Source of the DNA: Erythrobacter ani
GTDB taxonomy: Bacteria; Pseudomonadota; Alphaproteobacteria; Sphingomonadales; Sphingomonadaceae
NCBI RefSeq assembly: GCF_019204025.1
Contig: NZ_JAGSPB010000003.1
Span: 434,001-498,000, forward strand
DNA length: 64,000 nt
Reading direction: 5' to 3'
Both the position numbers and the translations under genes were made by a program. The notes below the pieces were generated by a model. That model saw only the letters and a program-made list of their open reading frames with translations, was not told the origin of the DNA and searched no databases. The stretch's first letter is position 1. Each line of letters begins with the position of its first letter. Shown here in pieces: positions 28,190-37,406 of this stretch.

Positions 28190-28338
28190 CGCTGAGTCCT
28201 TTGACGCTTGGTTTCGTCGCGGCGCCGTTCGGCGCGCCGCATCGCCTGCCAGCTCCATGCAATCAGCAATCCGAGTGCGCCAACTCCGATTGCGTAGGCG
28301 GCGATCACGAAATCCCAATGATCCAGAGCTTCACGCAT
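28186..28338 (-). CDS. ccmD: Haem exporter accessory protein CcmD
   Basis: A 50-residue protein with one membrane helix (FVIAAYAIGVGALGLLIAW) preceded by a short acidic/aromatic N-terminus and followed by an Arg-rich tail (MRRAERRRDETKRQR), the standard CcmD layout. CcmD releases holo-CcmE from CcmABC. ATG at 28338, 12 bases after the ccmC stop; the stop overlaps ccmE. Confidence 0.9.
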   Translation of the reverse strand: MREALDHWDFVIAAYAIGVGALGLLIAWSWQAMRRAERRRDETKRQRTQR

Positions 28339-28350
28339 TTCGCACACCCA

Positions 28351-29109
28351 TCATGAATTGACCATCGCTGGCGTGCCAGCATCGGGGACATCATCGGCGA
28401 GTGCACGGCGCCGAAGGCGGGCCTCGACCTGCTGTTCCGCTATTAATGCACGCATCCTCATCAGCACGATTCCGCCGAACAACAGCGAGAAGCCGACGAC
28501 CGCGGCGAGCAGCGGCCACAGAAACACCCCGTCGATCGCGCTGTTTCCAGCAGTGATACTCGGGGGCTGGTGCAGAGAATTCCACCATACCACCGAGCGG
28601 TTGATGATGGGGATGTTCACGGCACCCACCAGACCGAAAATAGCGGCAATCTTTGCCGAGCCACCCTCGCGGACCGTAGCCTGGGCAAGCGCGATATAGC
28701 CAGCGTACAGGAACAACAGGACGAGCATCGACGTCAACCTGCCGTCCCATACCCACCATGTTCCCCAGGTAGGCCGCCCCCATATCGATCCGGTGATCAG
28801 ACAAATGGCAGTAAAGGTCATTCCAGGCAACGCGATTGCTCTTGCGGCGATGCTTGCGAGGGGATGCTTCCAGATCAGCAGCATGGCGCTGGAAAGGGCG
28901 ATCCCGGTCCACCCGCCCATGCCGAGCCAGGCGGCAGGCACGTGGATGAAGAGGATGCGGACGCTTTCACCCATTAGGCGGTCCGGAGGGACCATGAACA
29001 TGCCCCACGCGATAGCAACGCCCGACAGCAGCAAGCCGCTCCAAAAAAGGAGCGGCAGCAGCCACTTTGCCAGCGACAGGAAGCGTTTGGGATTGGCGTA
29101 GATGTGCAT
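28351..29109 (-). CDS. ccmC: Haem exporter permease CcmC
   Basis: A six-helix inner membrane protein (252 residues) that loads haem on CcmE. The WWD-type periplasmic motif is present (GTWWVWDGRLTSML) with flanking His residues. First gene of the local ccmCDEFGHI operon. The ABC-transporter part (ccmA, ccmB) is not upstream in this window and must lie elsewhere. Confidence 0.94.
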   Translation of the reverse strand: MHIYANPKRFLSLAKWLLPLLFWSGLLLSGVAIAWGMFMVPPDRLMGESVRILFIHVPAAWLGMGGWTGIALSSAMLLIWKHPLASIAARAIALPGMTFTAICLITGSIWGRPTWGTWWVWDGRLTSMLVLLFLYAGYIALAQATVREGGSAKIAAIFGLVGAVNIPIINRSVVWWNSLHQPPSITAGNSAIDGVFLWPLLAAVVGFSLLFGGIVLMRMRALIAEQQVEARLRRRALADDVPDAGTPAMVNS

Positions 29110-29217
29110 GCGTTGGATCCCTGGGACTGTATTAGCCCGCCAGCCGCTCCCCGCAAGGTCGCAAATAATGCAATGACCTATCGCTTCGTTGCAATCGACG
29201 GCGCCAACCTCGCCAGA

Positions 29218-30285
29218 TCAACCTCGACCGATCAGGTCCTGAGCCATCCTGTCAGCGACGATATCGGGCGGAGTGTTCGTGGAGTCGCTCGCGTCCCAGA
29301 TCTGCTCCAGCCTTGCCGGAATTGTCGCAATCCGATCGTGAACCGCCTGCACGTTGGCCTCCTTGCCATCGCGGCGCGCGAGATATTCGGTAGCGACCGA
29401 GATGATCCCGCCGGCATTGATAACGTAGTCAGGCGCGAACAGAATGCCGCGATCGAACAGCGTCTTTCCGTGGTGCGCGCGCGCAAGCTGATTGTTGGCG
29501 CCGCCCGCAACGATGGCGGTGTCGAGTTTTGCGATGCTGTTCTCGTCAAGGATCGCGCCGAGAGCATTGGGACTCAGCACATCGCACGGTGTCGAGAGGA
29601 TGGCGTCGGCATCAACCGAGCGTCCGCCGAGCTCTTCAGCGAGCGCAACAGCCCGGCTCTGGTCGATATCAGCAACAGTCAGTTTGGCACCGTCCTTGGC
29701 CAGCAGCTTCGCAACGCCGCCCCCGACACTCCCGATGCCCTGAACGGCAACATGGACACCCTCAACGCTATCCTTGCCAAGTTTGTGGCGCACAGCAGCT
29801 TTGATCCCGAGATAAATACCCATCGCCGTGAAGGGACCGGGATCACCGCCAGCGGCATCATCGCCAGTGACCGGAAGCCCGGACACATGGGCAGTACGCT
29901 TCGATACGGCCACCATGTCAGCTTCGCTGATCCCGACATCTTCGGCGGTCACGTATTTTCCGCCTAAACCTTCGACAGCGTCGCCAAATGCGGCGAGCAA
30001 TTCCGGCGTTTTCGTCCGCTTATCGTCAGCAAGGATGACCGCCTTGCCTCCGCCGAGGGGCAGTCCGGCCATCGCATTCTTGTAACTCATCCCGCGAGAC
30101 AGACGAAGGGCATCGCGCAGACCGTCTTTCGGATCGGGATAATGCCAAAACCGCGTTCCGCCAGCGCCCGGGCCGAGGTGCGAGGAATGAACCGCGATGA
30201 TCGCCATCAGCCCGCGCTTGCGATCGCGCACGACATGGACGATCTCATGGTCGTCGTAATCAGGCTCGGTCCAGAATGCGGTCAT
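29218..30285 (-). CDS. Leucine/phenylalanine/valine dehydrogenase family (Glu/Leu/Phe/Val-DH)
   Basis: A 355-residue NAD-dependent amino acid dehydrogenase that oxidatively deaminates branched-chain or aromatic amino acids. The glycine-rich catalytic region GPGAGGTRFWHY, the Lys motif YKNAMAGLPLGGGKAVI (catalytic Lys in GGGKA), and the NAD site VQGIGSVGGGVAKLL are present. Start ATG at 30285 (TAFWTEPDYDDHEIV) fits the family; the frame is open further upstream because tRNA-His sequence is read through. Exact substrate cannot be told. Confidence 0.9.
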   Translation of the reverse strand: MTAFWTEPDYDDHEIVHVVRDRKRGLMAIIAVHSSHLGPGAGGTRFWHYPDPKDGLRDALRLSRGMSYKNAMAGLPLGGGKAVILADDKRTKTPELLAAFGDAVEGLGGKYVTAEDVGISEADMVAVSKRTAHVSGLPVTGDDAAGGDPGPFTAMGIYLGIKAAVRHKLGKDSVEGVHVAVQGIGSVGGGVAKLLAKDGAKLTVADIDQSRAVALAEELGGRSVDADAILSTPCDVLSPNALGAILDENSIAKLDTAIVAGGANNQLARAHHGKTLFDRGILFAPDYVINAGGIISVATEYLARRDGKEANVQAVHDRIATIPARLEQIWDASDSTNTPPDIVADRMAQDLIGRG

Positions 30286-30363
30286 ATGCGAAAAATCCCC
30301 AACCTTCTGCGCATAAGGCGCTTTGCGAGCGGATGCCCGGCACACATCGAGAGACGGGGGAGA

Positions 30364-30440
30364 TGGGGCGATCGAGGGGTCTCGAACCCCCGACCTCCGG
30401 TACCACAAACCGGCGCTCTAACCAACTGAGCTACGATCGC
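30364..30440 (-). tRNA. tRNA-His (GTG)
   Basis: The cloverleaf folds on the minus strand: 7-bp acceptor GCGATCG/CGATCGC, D arm AGCTCAGTTGGTTAGAGC, anticodon stem CCGGT/ACCGG with loop TTGTGGT and anticodon GTG, T loop TTCGAGA. Discriminator C and a genome-encoded CCA follow. A G precedes position 1, as required for the G-1 typical of histidine tRNA. Confidence 0.95.
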
Positions 30441-30644
30441 CACAAGCCCTTCTCAACGCAACCGTTCGGCCATTGCCAAGTCCGCGCAGGAGGGGCGGTT
30501 TACGCGTGTTGCGCCGCCGGTCAAGGCTACGCGAACGCGGCGCGAGCCTGTTGCACAAAGTGCCTCCCATTGGAAGCGAAAACTGTTTCTGCAGATCGAT
30601 GACGCAACATTATTTCTCGCAGTGTCTCGTACCTTGGCCACGAA

Positions 30645-31304
30645 GTGGCGAGACGGTATCTCACTTTCATGGTCGGTCCCGGCGAATCCTCAATAGATTT
30701 CCTGCACGCGCAAGACGGCGTAAAACGAGTGCCGTCGTCCAAGGTCGAAATGATCGTTAAGTCGGATTTCCTTACCCCGGAACACTGCGAGGAGCTGGTC
30801 GAGCTGATCGATTTGGATCGGCGGCCATCCACCCTTGCCGATGCCAACGGCGATGCGGCATTCCGCACGAGCGAGACGTGCGACCTAAAACCAAGCGACG
30901 TCGCGGTGCGAAGGCTAGAAGAAAGGCTCCAACAATTCACGGGCATCGATCCTGTCTACGGCGAACCGTTGCAAGGGCAGCGATACGAGGTGGGACAGGA
31001 ATTCAAGGATCATACCGACTGGTTCAATCCAGGAGGAGAGGATTGGGAAAAATACTGCGCCAAATCAGGTCAGCGCACGTGGACCTTCATGATCTACCTG
31101 AACGAAGTCGGCGCCGGAGGCGCAACGCGGTTCAAAGTCATCAACAAGAAGGTCCAGCCGGAGCTCGGAAAAATAATCGGTTGGAACAATCGCACTCCGG
31201 ACGGCGGGGGCAACGTTTCGACCCTCCATCACGCGATGAAGGTGCGAAAAGGCACGAAATACGTCATCACCAAATGGTATCGCGAGAAGCCGTGGCGCGG
31301 ATAA
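30645..31304 (+). CDS. 2OG-Fe(II) oxygenase, prolyl 4-hydroxylase alpha-subunit type
   Basis: A 219-residue iron- and 2-oxoglutarate-dependent dioxygenase. The iron ligands are His123 and Asp125 (FKDHTDWF) and the distal His195 or 196 (LHHAMKV), with Lys205 likely binding 2-oxoglutarate. The jelly-roll strand TFMIYLNEVGAGGATRF is typical. Substrate unknown; bacterial members hydroxylate proline in proteins or small molecules. The start is a GTG; an ATG at 30669 would remove eight residues and neither has a strong RBS. Confidence 0.85.
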   Translation: MARRYLTFMVGPGESSIDFLHAQDGVKRVPSSKVEMIVKSDFLTPEHCEELVELIDLDRRPSTLADANGDAAFRTSETCDLKPSDVAVRRLEERLQQFTGIDPVYGEPLQGQRYEVGQEFKDHTDWFNPGGEDWEKYCAKSGQRTWTFMIYLNEVGAGGATRFKVINKKVQPELGKIIGWNNRTPDGGGNVSTLHHAMKVRKGTKYVITKWYREKPWRG

Positions 31305-31344
31305 GCGTGCTGCGCGGCTGGGATGAGCCGCTCACTCAGCAGAA

Positions 31345-31674
31345 CTAGGCTGATGACTGCGACGTCAGGTTGAGACCGACCGCCCCGATCAAGATCATTG
31401 CGATAAACACGAATTGCAGTCCGCTCAGACGCTCATCGAAGGCGTACAATCCGATGATGCTGGCTGCCACGATCCCGACGCCGGACCACACCGCGTAGAC
31501 GATCCCGACCGGCAGCACTTTCATCGCCGGGGCAAGCACCCAGAAACACGCCGAGTAACAGGCAATCGACAACGCGCCCCAATGCCATTTCTCGAATCCG
31601 TCGGACAACTTGAGCAAGAATGTGCCGACAACTTCAAGAGCTATGGCAATGGCGAGATAGATCCAGGCGTTCAT
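31345..31674 (-). CDS. Small multidrug resistance (SMR/EmrE) family transporter
   Basis: A 109-residue, four-helix membrane protein. The conserved Glu in the first helix is visible (AIALEVVGTFLLKLSDGF), with the family phrases PVGIVYAVWSGVGIV and ERLSGLQF. SMR dimers export cationic drugs or guanidinium. Start ATG at 31674 opens with NAWIYLAIA. It lies downstream of the rpmE terminator. Confidence 0.92.
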   Translation of the reverse strand: MNAWIYLAIAIALEVVGTFLLKLSDGFEKWHWGALSIACYSACFWVLAPAMKVLPVGIVYAVWSGVGIVAASIIGLYAFDERLSGLQFVFIAMILIGAVGLNLTSQSSA

Positions 31675-31710
31675 GCGAACAGGAATACGCTCACAATCGA
31701 AGGAAACAAA

Positions 31711-31737
31711 GAAAAAGGCGGCCCCGTCGGACCGCCC
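31711..31737 (-). terminator. Rho-independent terminator of rpmE
   Basis: On the minus strand GGGCGGTCC, loop GAC and GGGGCCGCC form a GC-rich stem followed by TTTTTC. It lies about 40 bases after the rpmE stop. Confidence 0.85.
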
Positions 31738-31775
31738 TTCCCTAGCAGCCCGAAGGCTGCAAACTGGTGTTTCGC

Positions 31776-32000
31776 TTACTTCTTGAGCGAAAGTCCGCCA
31801 AAGCGCTTGTTGAACGCGGCAACGCGGCCACCTTCCTGAAGCTGCTGCTTGCCACCGGTCCATGCCGGATGGCTGGTCGGGTCGATATCAAGCGACAGGG
31901 TGTCGCCTTCACTGCCCCAGGTCGAGCGGGTTTCAAACTCTGTACCATCGGTCATCTTGACCTTGATGGTGTGGTATTCGGGATGCCCTTCGGCTTTCAT
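31776..32000 (-). CDS. rpmE: 50S ribosomal protein L31 (cysteine-free type)
   Basis: bL31, 74 residues, a protein at the ribosomal subunit interface. The characteristic start [18 protein letters not shown] and [12 protein letters not shown] are present. The zinc-ribbon Cys residues of the C+ form are absent, so this is the zinc-independent C- form. Own terminator downstream. Confidence 0.95.
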   Translation of the reverse strand: MKAEGHPEYHTIKVKMTDGTEFETRSTWGSEGDTLSLDIDPTSHPAWTGGKQQLQEGGRVAAFNKRFGGLSLKK

Positions 32001-32103
32001 GACTAATTCCTTTGAAGCTTTCGCCGGTTCCGACCGGCGGCGCTATAAAATCCGGAAGCGGCGCAAATAGCGTCGTCGCAGCAAAATGCAAGCGATCTTC
32101 CGC

Positions 32104-32583
32104 TCAATTGTCCGGAGGATCGGCGATCATCGCGGTGAATTCAACCTCGCATGAAGTCTTGCCCTCGACGCTCGCTTTGCCTTTGAACTTATAGACCCGG
32201 CGGCGCTGCTGGAGAAACTCCACTTCGAGATCGAGCAGGCAGCCGGGCGTGACCTGACTGCGGAACTTCGCGTTGTCGATGCCCATGAAGATCACGAGCT
32301 TGCCTGTGCCCGCAAGCTCCAGCGTCTCGATCCCTAGGATAGCCGCGGCCTGCGCGAGCGCCTCGATCTGCAAGACGCCGGGCATTATGGGCGCTCCGGG
32401 GAAGTGACCCTGGAAGAATTCCTCATTCATGCTGACCGCTTTTACGGCGTGGATACGGTCACCCAGATGGATCGCTTTCACCCGGTCGACCAGCAACAAT
32501 GGGTATCGGTGAGGCAGGGCATTGAGCACCTTGTGGATGTCGTAATCCACGATGGGTTCCGAAGATTTCGGTTCGTCGCTCAT
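32104..32583 (-). CDS. fabZ: 3-hydroxyacyl-[acyl-carrier-protein] dehydratase FabZ
   Basis: Hot-dog fold dehydratase of fatty acid synthesis, 159 residues. The active site is in [22 protein letters not shown] with the catalytic His and Glu; the N-terminal [16 protein letters not shown] is diagnostic. Third gene of bamA-ompH-fabZ, 32 bases after ompH. Confidence 0.95.
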   Translation of the reverse strand: MSDEPKSSEPIVDYDIHKVLNALPHRYPLLLVDRVKAIHLGDRIHAVKAVSMNEEFFQGHFPGAPIMPGVLQIEALAQAAAILGIETLELAGTGKLVIFMGIDNAKFRSQVTPGCLLDLEVEFLQQRRRVYKFKGKASVEGKTSCEVEFTAMIADPPDN

Positions 32584-32615
32584 ACCCTGCCTCTCTTACG
32601 GTTTACCGAACGACC

Positions 32616-33302
32616 TCAGCGGCCCTCTGGTGCCTGCGTGCTGCCCTGCTCTTGCTGAGCTTGTTGTTGCTGGCGCAGCTGAGCCGCGATCAGGGTCTGC
32701 TGGATTTCCTGAAATATCTGGGCGCCATTGCGGGTCGGGCGGTACCCATTCGGCGGGACGATGCCCACGGTCGGCACCTTGGTATTCAGCGATGTGGTGA
32801 TTTGCGGCGTGATATCCGCGCCTTCACCTGCGTACTGGATCGCTTCGGGTTGAAACACCACCGCGATTTGTTGAGCGGCCGCAACTTCCTGAAGCGCGGT
32901 CGGGTACTGTGCAAGAATCTGCTCGACCGCAAAAATGCGGGCATTGTTCACCTGACCGTTGATCGTGGCAATCTCGCCTTCGAGCGTCTGAATTTGCGTG
33001 AAGCTCGGCGAGTTCTGCACCGCCGGCAGTTCCGCGTCGTCGAGCTGGCCGTTGCCGTTCTGGTCGAACGGCTGAAGCAGCGTCGCGAGCTCCTGCTGCT
33101 TCGTCGTGCGGGTTTCGATCTGGGCGGCGTACGTCGTGTTGACCTGCTGATAGGCAGTTTGCAGGGCGGTAGTACCGAGGATTGCGCGTGCGATGTTGGC
33201 CGTACCGATGCCGCCCTGGACCTGTGCAGTGGCCGGAACGGTGGCAGCGACCGCGGCGAGCGCGAGGCCTGCGGGTGCGAGGATTTTCATGATATTTTTC
33301 AT
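32616..33302 (-). CDS. OmpH/Skp-family periplasmic chaperone with an EF-hand-like loop
   Basis: A 228-residue exported protein (signal peptide to about residue 26, AT-A-TVPATAQ) that escorts outer-membrane proteins to BamA. Coiled-coil helical tentacles surround the core, and the C-terminal tail is Gln-rich (QLRQQQQAQQEQ). Within the first tentacle, residues 80-91 read DQNGNGQLDDAE, a perfect canonical EF-hand calcium loop (Asp1, Asn3, Asn5, Gly6, Asp9, Glu12). E. coli Skp has no such loop. The start overlaps the bamA stop by one base (TAATG), so the two are coupled. Confidence 0.88.
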   Translation of the reverse strand: MKNIMKILAPAGLALAAVAATVPATAQVQGGIGTANIARAILGTTALQTAYQQVNTTYAAQIETRTTKQQELATLLQPFDQNGNGQLDDAELPAVQNSPSFTQIQTLEGEIATINGQVNNARIFAVEQILAQYPTALQEVAAAQQIAVVFQPEAIQYAGEGADITPQITTSLNTKVPTVGIVPPNGYRPTRNGAQIFQEIQQTLIAAQLRQQQQAQQEQGSTQAPEGR

Positions 33303-36097
33303 TAGAACTGAGTTCCTACGTTGAACGTGAAGGTTCGGTCGTCATCTCCCTCGACCTTTCGGATCGTCTGGGAGAAATCGATACGGAACGGCCCGAATGG
33401 CGAGTTCCAGTTGACCCCGATGCCTGCGGTAATACGCGGGCTGGGTGTATCCCCGAGGAAGACCTCTCGGATGGCGCTGCCATTACGGATGCTGGGAATA
33501 TTTGCCGTAACGCCATCGGCAGCGATGGGATTGATCGTTGCAATTTGTGTGGCGGTCACCGAACCGTCCGCATTGGTGACGAAAACAGTCTCGACAAAGA
33601 GCGGATTACCGCTCGCATCGAGGTTTTGAATTCCGTTGGGATTGTCCTGCAGAATCGGTTGCTCGACGCCCCAGAGCGCACCGACATCGACCCAGATCGA
33701 CGGACGCAGACCAAGCTCGCGAGCCCCCGTTCCCAGAGGAATTTCGAGTTCGGCTCGCGCGAGGTAGTAATTGCGGCCGCCAAGAGCATCGTCGCGCACC
33801 GAATCGCGGTCGGTAATCACGATTGGATTCCCGTTCTCATCGAGATCGGTCATGCCCGTCGCCGGATTGAAGCTGAATGGCTGCGTCAGGATGCGCGGTC
33901 CGACCCCGCGAAGATCAAAGCCGCGGAATTGCGGTTCGCCGAGGAAGAAGCGGTCTGTGAGGAGAACGTCATCGACGCCTTCCCCTTCGCGCTCACGCAG
34001 CGGTATGATCGTGCCGCCTTCCGCAGAGACCGAGAAGATGAAGCCGCTATTGGCGACGTTCCAGAATTGCTGTGCACGCCCGCGGAACCTGAGGTATCGC
34101 TGATCGCCGCCCAGCCCTGCAAATTCTGTGCTGAGGGAGACGTTGCGGCCGCGCGTCGGGCGCAAGCGAGAATTGAGCGTATTGTAGCTCAAGCTCAGGC
34201 CAAGGATCGAACTGAGTCGATCGCCCAGAGCATCGCAGAGGAAACGGCCCGCAAGCAAGGGATCGCACTCGGCAATCCCATCCCCGTTGATGTCGGAGAA
34301 GAACAGGTTCTCATCGAGGCTGACCTGTTCGTAATTCAGCGTGTAGCTGCCGACGAGGGACATGAATTCAGTGAGCGGCACGCCAACCCGGACAGCACCG
34401 CCTGTCGTCGCCTGTTCGAAAGTCGTATTACGATCACCGCCGAAGCGGTTGAAGCTGTTGAAGTCGCGCCGATAAATATCGATGCCGGACGAAATATTGC
34501 GGTCGAACAGGTACGGTTCGGTGAAGCTGACCTGCGCGGACCGCGAGAATTGCGAATAGTTCAGGCTGAGGCCAATCGTCTGGCCGCGTCCGCGAAAGTT
34601 CCGTTGCCGGATGCTCCCCGCAAGAATGAATTGCTCGATCGAGGAGAAACCTGCCGAGAACTGCAATTCGCCGGTCGGTTGCTCTTCCACGTTAGCTTCG
34701 AGAACGATCCGGTCGGGCGCGCTGCCTTCGACCTGGTTGACCTCGAAATTCTCCTGGAAGTAGCCGAGCGAATTGATACGCGCGGTCGTCCGCTGAACAC
34801 CCAGTGAGTTGAACGCATCGCCTTCGCTGATGCGGAATTCACGGCGAATGACCTTGTCCTGCGTCAGCGTGTTGCCATTCACGTCTACGCGCTCAACATA
34901 CACGCGCGGCGCCTGGCGAAGGATGAATGTGATATCCATCGTCAGGTCGTCTTTGTTGCGATTGAAACGCGGCTGCACGTCGGCAAACGCATAACCGAAA
35001 CGCCCGGCCAGCTCGGTCAGCTGCTCGACCGTATCTTCCACGGCTTTCGCGTCGTAGTAATCGCCGGTCTGCATCGCGAGATTGCCGCTCATGACATCGC
35101 TGTCGAAATCGCGGAGCTGGCTTTCGACGATCACATCGCCGAATTTGTAGCGCTCGCCTTCTTCCACCACGTAGGTGATGATGAAATCTTCCTGATCCGG
35201 CGTCAGCTCGGCAACGGCCGAAACCACGCGGAAATCGGCGTAACCTTCAGTCAGGTAAAACTGCCGAAGCTTCTGTTGGTCGAACGCCAAACGATCGGGG
35301 TCGTAGCTCGTATTGGAGCTGAAAAAGCGGTAGAAGCGCGATTGCTTCGTAACCATTTCGCCGCGAAGCTCACCGTCGGAAAACTTCTCATTCCCGATGA
35401 TGTTGATCTGACGAACTTTGGATTTGGGCCCCTCGGTGATCTCGAATACGACATCGACACGGTTCTGCGGAAGTTGAACCATCTGCGGCTCTACTGTCGC
35501 AGCGAAACGGCCCTGACGCTTGTACAGCTCGATAATTCGAGCGACATCGGCGCGGACTTTCGACCGCGTGAAGATCTGTCGCGGCGACAGTTTGATCTCG
35601 GGCAGGATCTTGTCGGCATCGAGTCGCTTGTTGCCCTCCAGCACGATGCGGTTGATTACCGGGTTTTCGGTGACCGAGATAACGACATTGCCATCGTCAT
35701 TTCGGATCGAGAAACTGGAAAACAATTCCGTCGCGCCAAGATCCTTGAGAGCCTCGTCAGCTGCGGCGGAGGTGTATTCATCTCCGACCCTCAAGCGAAT
35801 GTAGCTCAGAATGGTGGTCGGCTCGAGGCGTTCCGATCCCGACACACTGATCGTGCGAATGACATCGGCACTCTGGGCCGGCGCTGGCGCAGCGGCCGGC
35901 TCCGTAGCAGGCTGGGTTTCTGTAACAGGCTGTGCGTCCACCGCTGGATCGGTTTCCGGTTCCGCATCTTGAGCGGAAGCGGCGAAGGGAACACCGGCCA
36001 GCATTGTCGCACCGGACAGCGCAATAGCCAGCCGCCCCGTGCGGGAAATAACCTTTGGAGTGACAGTAACACTGCCCGTCTCGCTGCATCGATTCAT
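33302..36097 (-). CDS. bamA: Outer membrane protein assembly factor BamA
   Basis: The essential Omp85 insertase of the outer membrane, 931 residues. Signal peptide ending around AASAQ, an acidic/Pro-Ala-rich linker, five POTRA domains (about residues 75-480; for example NVVISVTENPVINRIVLEGN), and a 16-strand barrel with FRGRGQTIGLSLNYS and the C-terminal beta signal TFTFNVGTQF ending in Phe. Start ATG at 36097; the frame is open further upstream but the signal peptide begins here. First gene of bamA-ompH-fabZ and 175 bases after rseP. Confidence 0.96.
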   Translation of the reverse strand: MNRCSETGSVTVTPKVISRTGRLAIALSGATMLAGVPFAASAQDAEPETDPAVDAQPVTETQPATEPAAAPAPAQSADVIRTISVSGSERLEPTTILSYIRLRVGDEYTSAAADEALKDLGATELFSSFSIRNDDGNVVISVTENPVINRIVLEGNKRLDADKILPEIKLSPRQIFTRSKVRADVARIIELYKRQGRFAATVEPQMVQLPQNRVDVVFEITEGPKSKVRQINIIGNEKFSDGELRGEMVTKQSRFYRFFSSNTSYDPDRLAFDQQKLRQFYLTEGYADFRVVSAVAELTPDQEDFIITYVVEEGERYKFGDVIVESQLRDFDSDVMSGNLAMQTGDYYDAKAVEDTVEQLTELAGRFGYAFADVQPRFNRNKDDLTMDITFILRQAPRVYVERVDVNGNTLTQDKVIRREFRISEGDAFNSLGVQRTTARINSLGYFQENFEVNQVEGSAPDRIVLEANVEEQPTGELQFSAGFSSIEQFILAGSIRQRNFRGRGQTIGLSLNYSQFSRSAQVSFTEPYLFDRNISSGIDIYRRDFNSFNRFGGDRNTTFEQATTGGAVRVGVPLTEFMSLVGSYTLNYEQVSLDENLFFSDINGDGIAECDPLLAGRFLCDALGDRLSSILGLSLSYNTLNSRLRPTRGRNVSLSTEFAGLGGDQRYLRFRGRAQQFWNVANSGFIFSVSAEGGTIIPLREREGEGVDDVLLTDRFFLGEPQFRGFDLRGVGPRILTQPFSFNPATGMTDLDENGNPIVITDRDSVRDDALGGRNYYLARAELEIPLGTGARELGLRPSIWVDVGALWGVEQPILQDNPNGIQNLDASGNPLFVETVFVTNADGSVTATQIATINPIAADGVTANIPSIRNGSAIREVFLGDTPSPRITAGIGVNWNSPFGPFRIDFSQTIRKVEGDDDRTFTFNVGTQF

Positions 36098-36272
36098 GGA
36101 GTAAAAAATCCCGTTCAACCCGTCTTTGCCACGCCCGAAAATTATGGGCACGCCATCCCCTTGGCGCTTAACTGGCGGTCCCAATCGGTCCGCATTCGCC
36201 TCTGCCCCATGCAGCCTTTGCAATCAAGCCGACTCCCCGGACAATCCCGGTTCGTCCGTTCCCTTTCCCCGG

Positions 36273-37406
36273 CTAACTGCCGAACAGCGATCCGAAGAAC
36301 GCCAAAGAGGTGACATCGTTGACCGTCACGACGACCATAAACACCAGAACAACAGCGATGCCGGTGCGGTAAGCCCACTCTGTCGCGACAGGACCCACCG
36401 GCTTCCTGCGGACCGCTTCGGCTGCATAGAATGCCAGATGACCACCATCGAGAGCGGGGATTGGCAAGAAGTTGATGAATGCCAAGTTAAGCGAGATCAG
36501 TGCGGCAAAATTGACGAACGCCACCAGCCCCAAACTCATCTGTTCTCCGGAATATTTGGCAATCTTTACAGGGCCACCGAGCTCTTTGATCGAACGCTCC
36601 CCGGTCACGACCTGCTTTAGCCCCGTCAGCATCATCTCCAGCACGTCCCAGCTGTGAGCGAGCGCAAGCGGAACCGACTCAAACACGCCAACCGGTTCGA
36701 TTACGTATTCACCGTCGGACGGTCCGACGCCAATCTGGCCGATAACGCTGGTGTTTCCGAAACTGTCGCTGACTTCGACGCGTTCGGTAGTCATGCTGAA
36801 TTCGCGTTCGACACCGTCGCGCATCGCTGTGACGATTAAGTCCTTGGAGGGGTAGAGAGCGATCTCGCCCCTGATTTCGTCAAAATCCTCGACAGGCACA
36901 CCGTCGATGGCGATGATCCTGTCACCAATCTCCATTCCGGCTGAGGCTGCGACGGAAGTTTCGGAGAACTGTCCAATGATCCGCGAATCTTCTGCTGCGA
37001 CAATGGACGGCTTCCCATAGATAGCAAACAGCGACGCGAAGATCGCTATTGTAATCAAAAGGTTCGCAACCGGCCCTGCCGCGACGATGAGCGCACGTTT
37101 CCATAGCGCAGCGTCTTGGAAACTGCCGTGTTCCACCGATGCATTCGGGTCGGGGATCGATGCGGGATTCATATCTCCGCGAAATTGGACGTATCCTCCC
37201 AAAGGGAGCGCAGACAATTTCCAGCGAGTGCCGTGACGATCCGTGTATCCGGCAATTTCTTTCCCGAATCCGACCGAGAATGCCTCGGAGCGCACACCGA
37301 ACCAGCGGGCGACCAGGTAATGACCAAGTTCATGGAGGGTAACGAGAGGCCCCAGCAACAGCAGGAACCCGACGAGATACATCCAGAAAGGGGGAGATTC
37401 AAACAA
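36273..37406 (-). CDS. rseP: Intramembrane site-2 metalloprotease RseP
   Basis: A zinc protease cleaving anti-sigma factors and signal-peptide remnants in the inner membrane. 377 residues. The HExxH zinc motif is in TLHELGHYLVARWFGV, the PDZ domain is in the middle (GMEIGDRIIAIDGVPV), and the second metal site LDGGH lies in LPIPALDGGHLAFY. It overlaps the upstream dxr stop by eight bases. Confidence 0.94.
   Translation of the reverse strand: MFESPPFWMYLVGFLLLLGPLVTLHELGHYLVARWFGVRSEAFSVGFGKEIAGYTDRHGTRWKLSALPLGGYVQFRGDMNPASIPDPNASVEHGSFQDAALWKRALIVAAGPVANLLITIAIFASLFAIYGKPSIVAAEDSRIIGQFSETSVAASAGMEIGDRIIAIDGVPVEDFDEIRGEIALYPSKDLIVTAMRDGVEREFSMTTERVEVSDSFGNTSVIGQIGVGPSDGEYVIEPVGVFESVPLALAHSWDVLEMMLTGLKQVVTGERSIKELGGPVKIAKYSGEQMSLGLVAFVNFAALISLNLAFINFLPIPALDGGHLAFYAAEAVRRKPVGPVATEWAYRTGIAVVLVFMVVVTVNDVTSLAFFGSLFGS

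Noticed and set aside
33545..34807. 420-residue plus-strand open frame inside bamA
   Set aside because: Antisense shadow of the BamA barrel; the composition is that of a complement of a coding strand.
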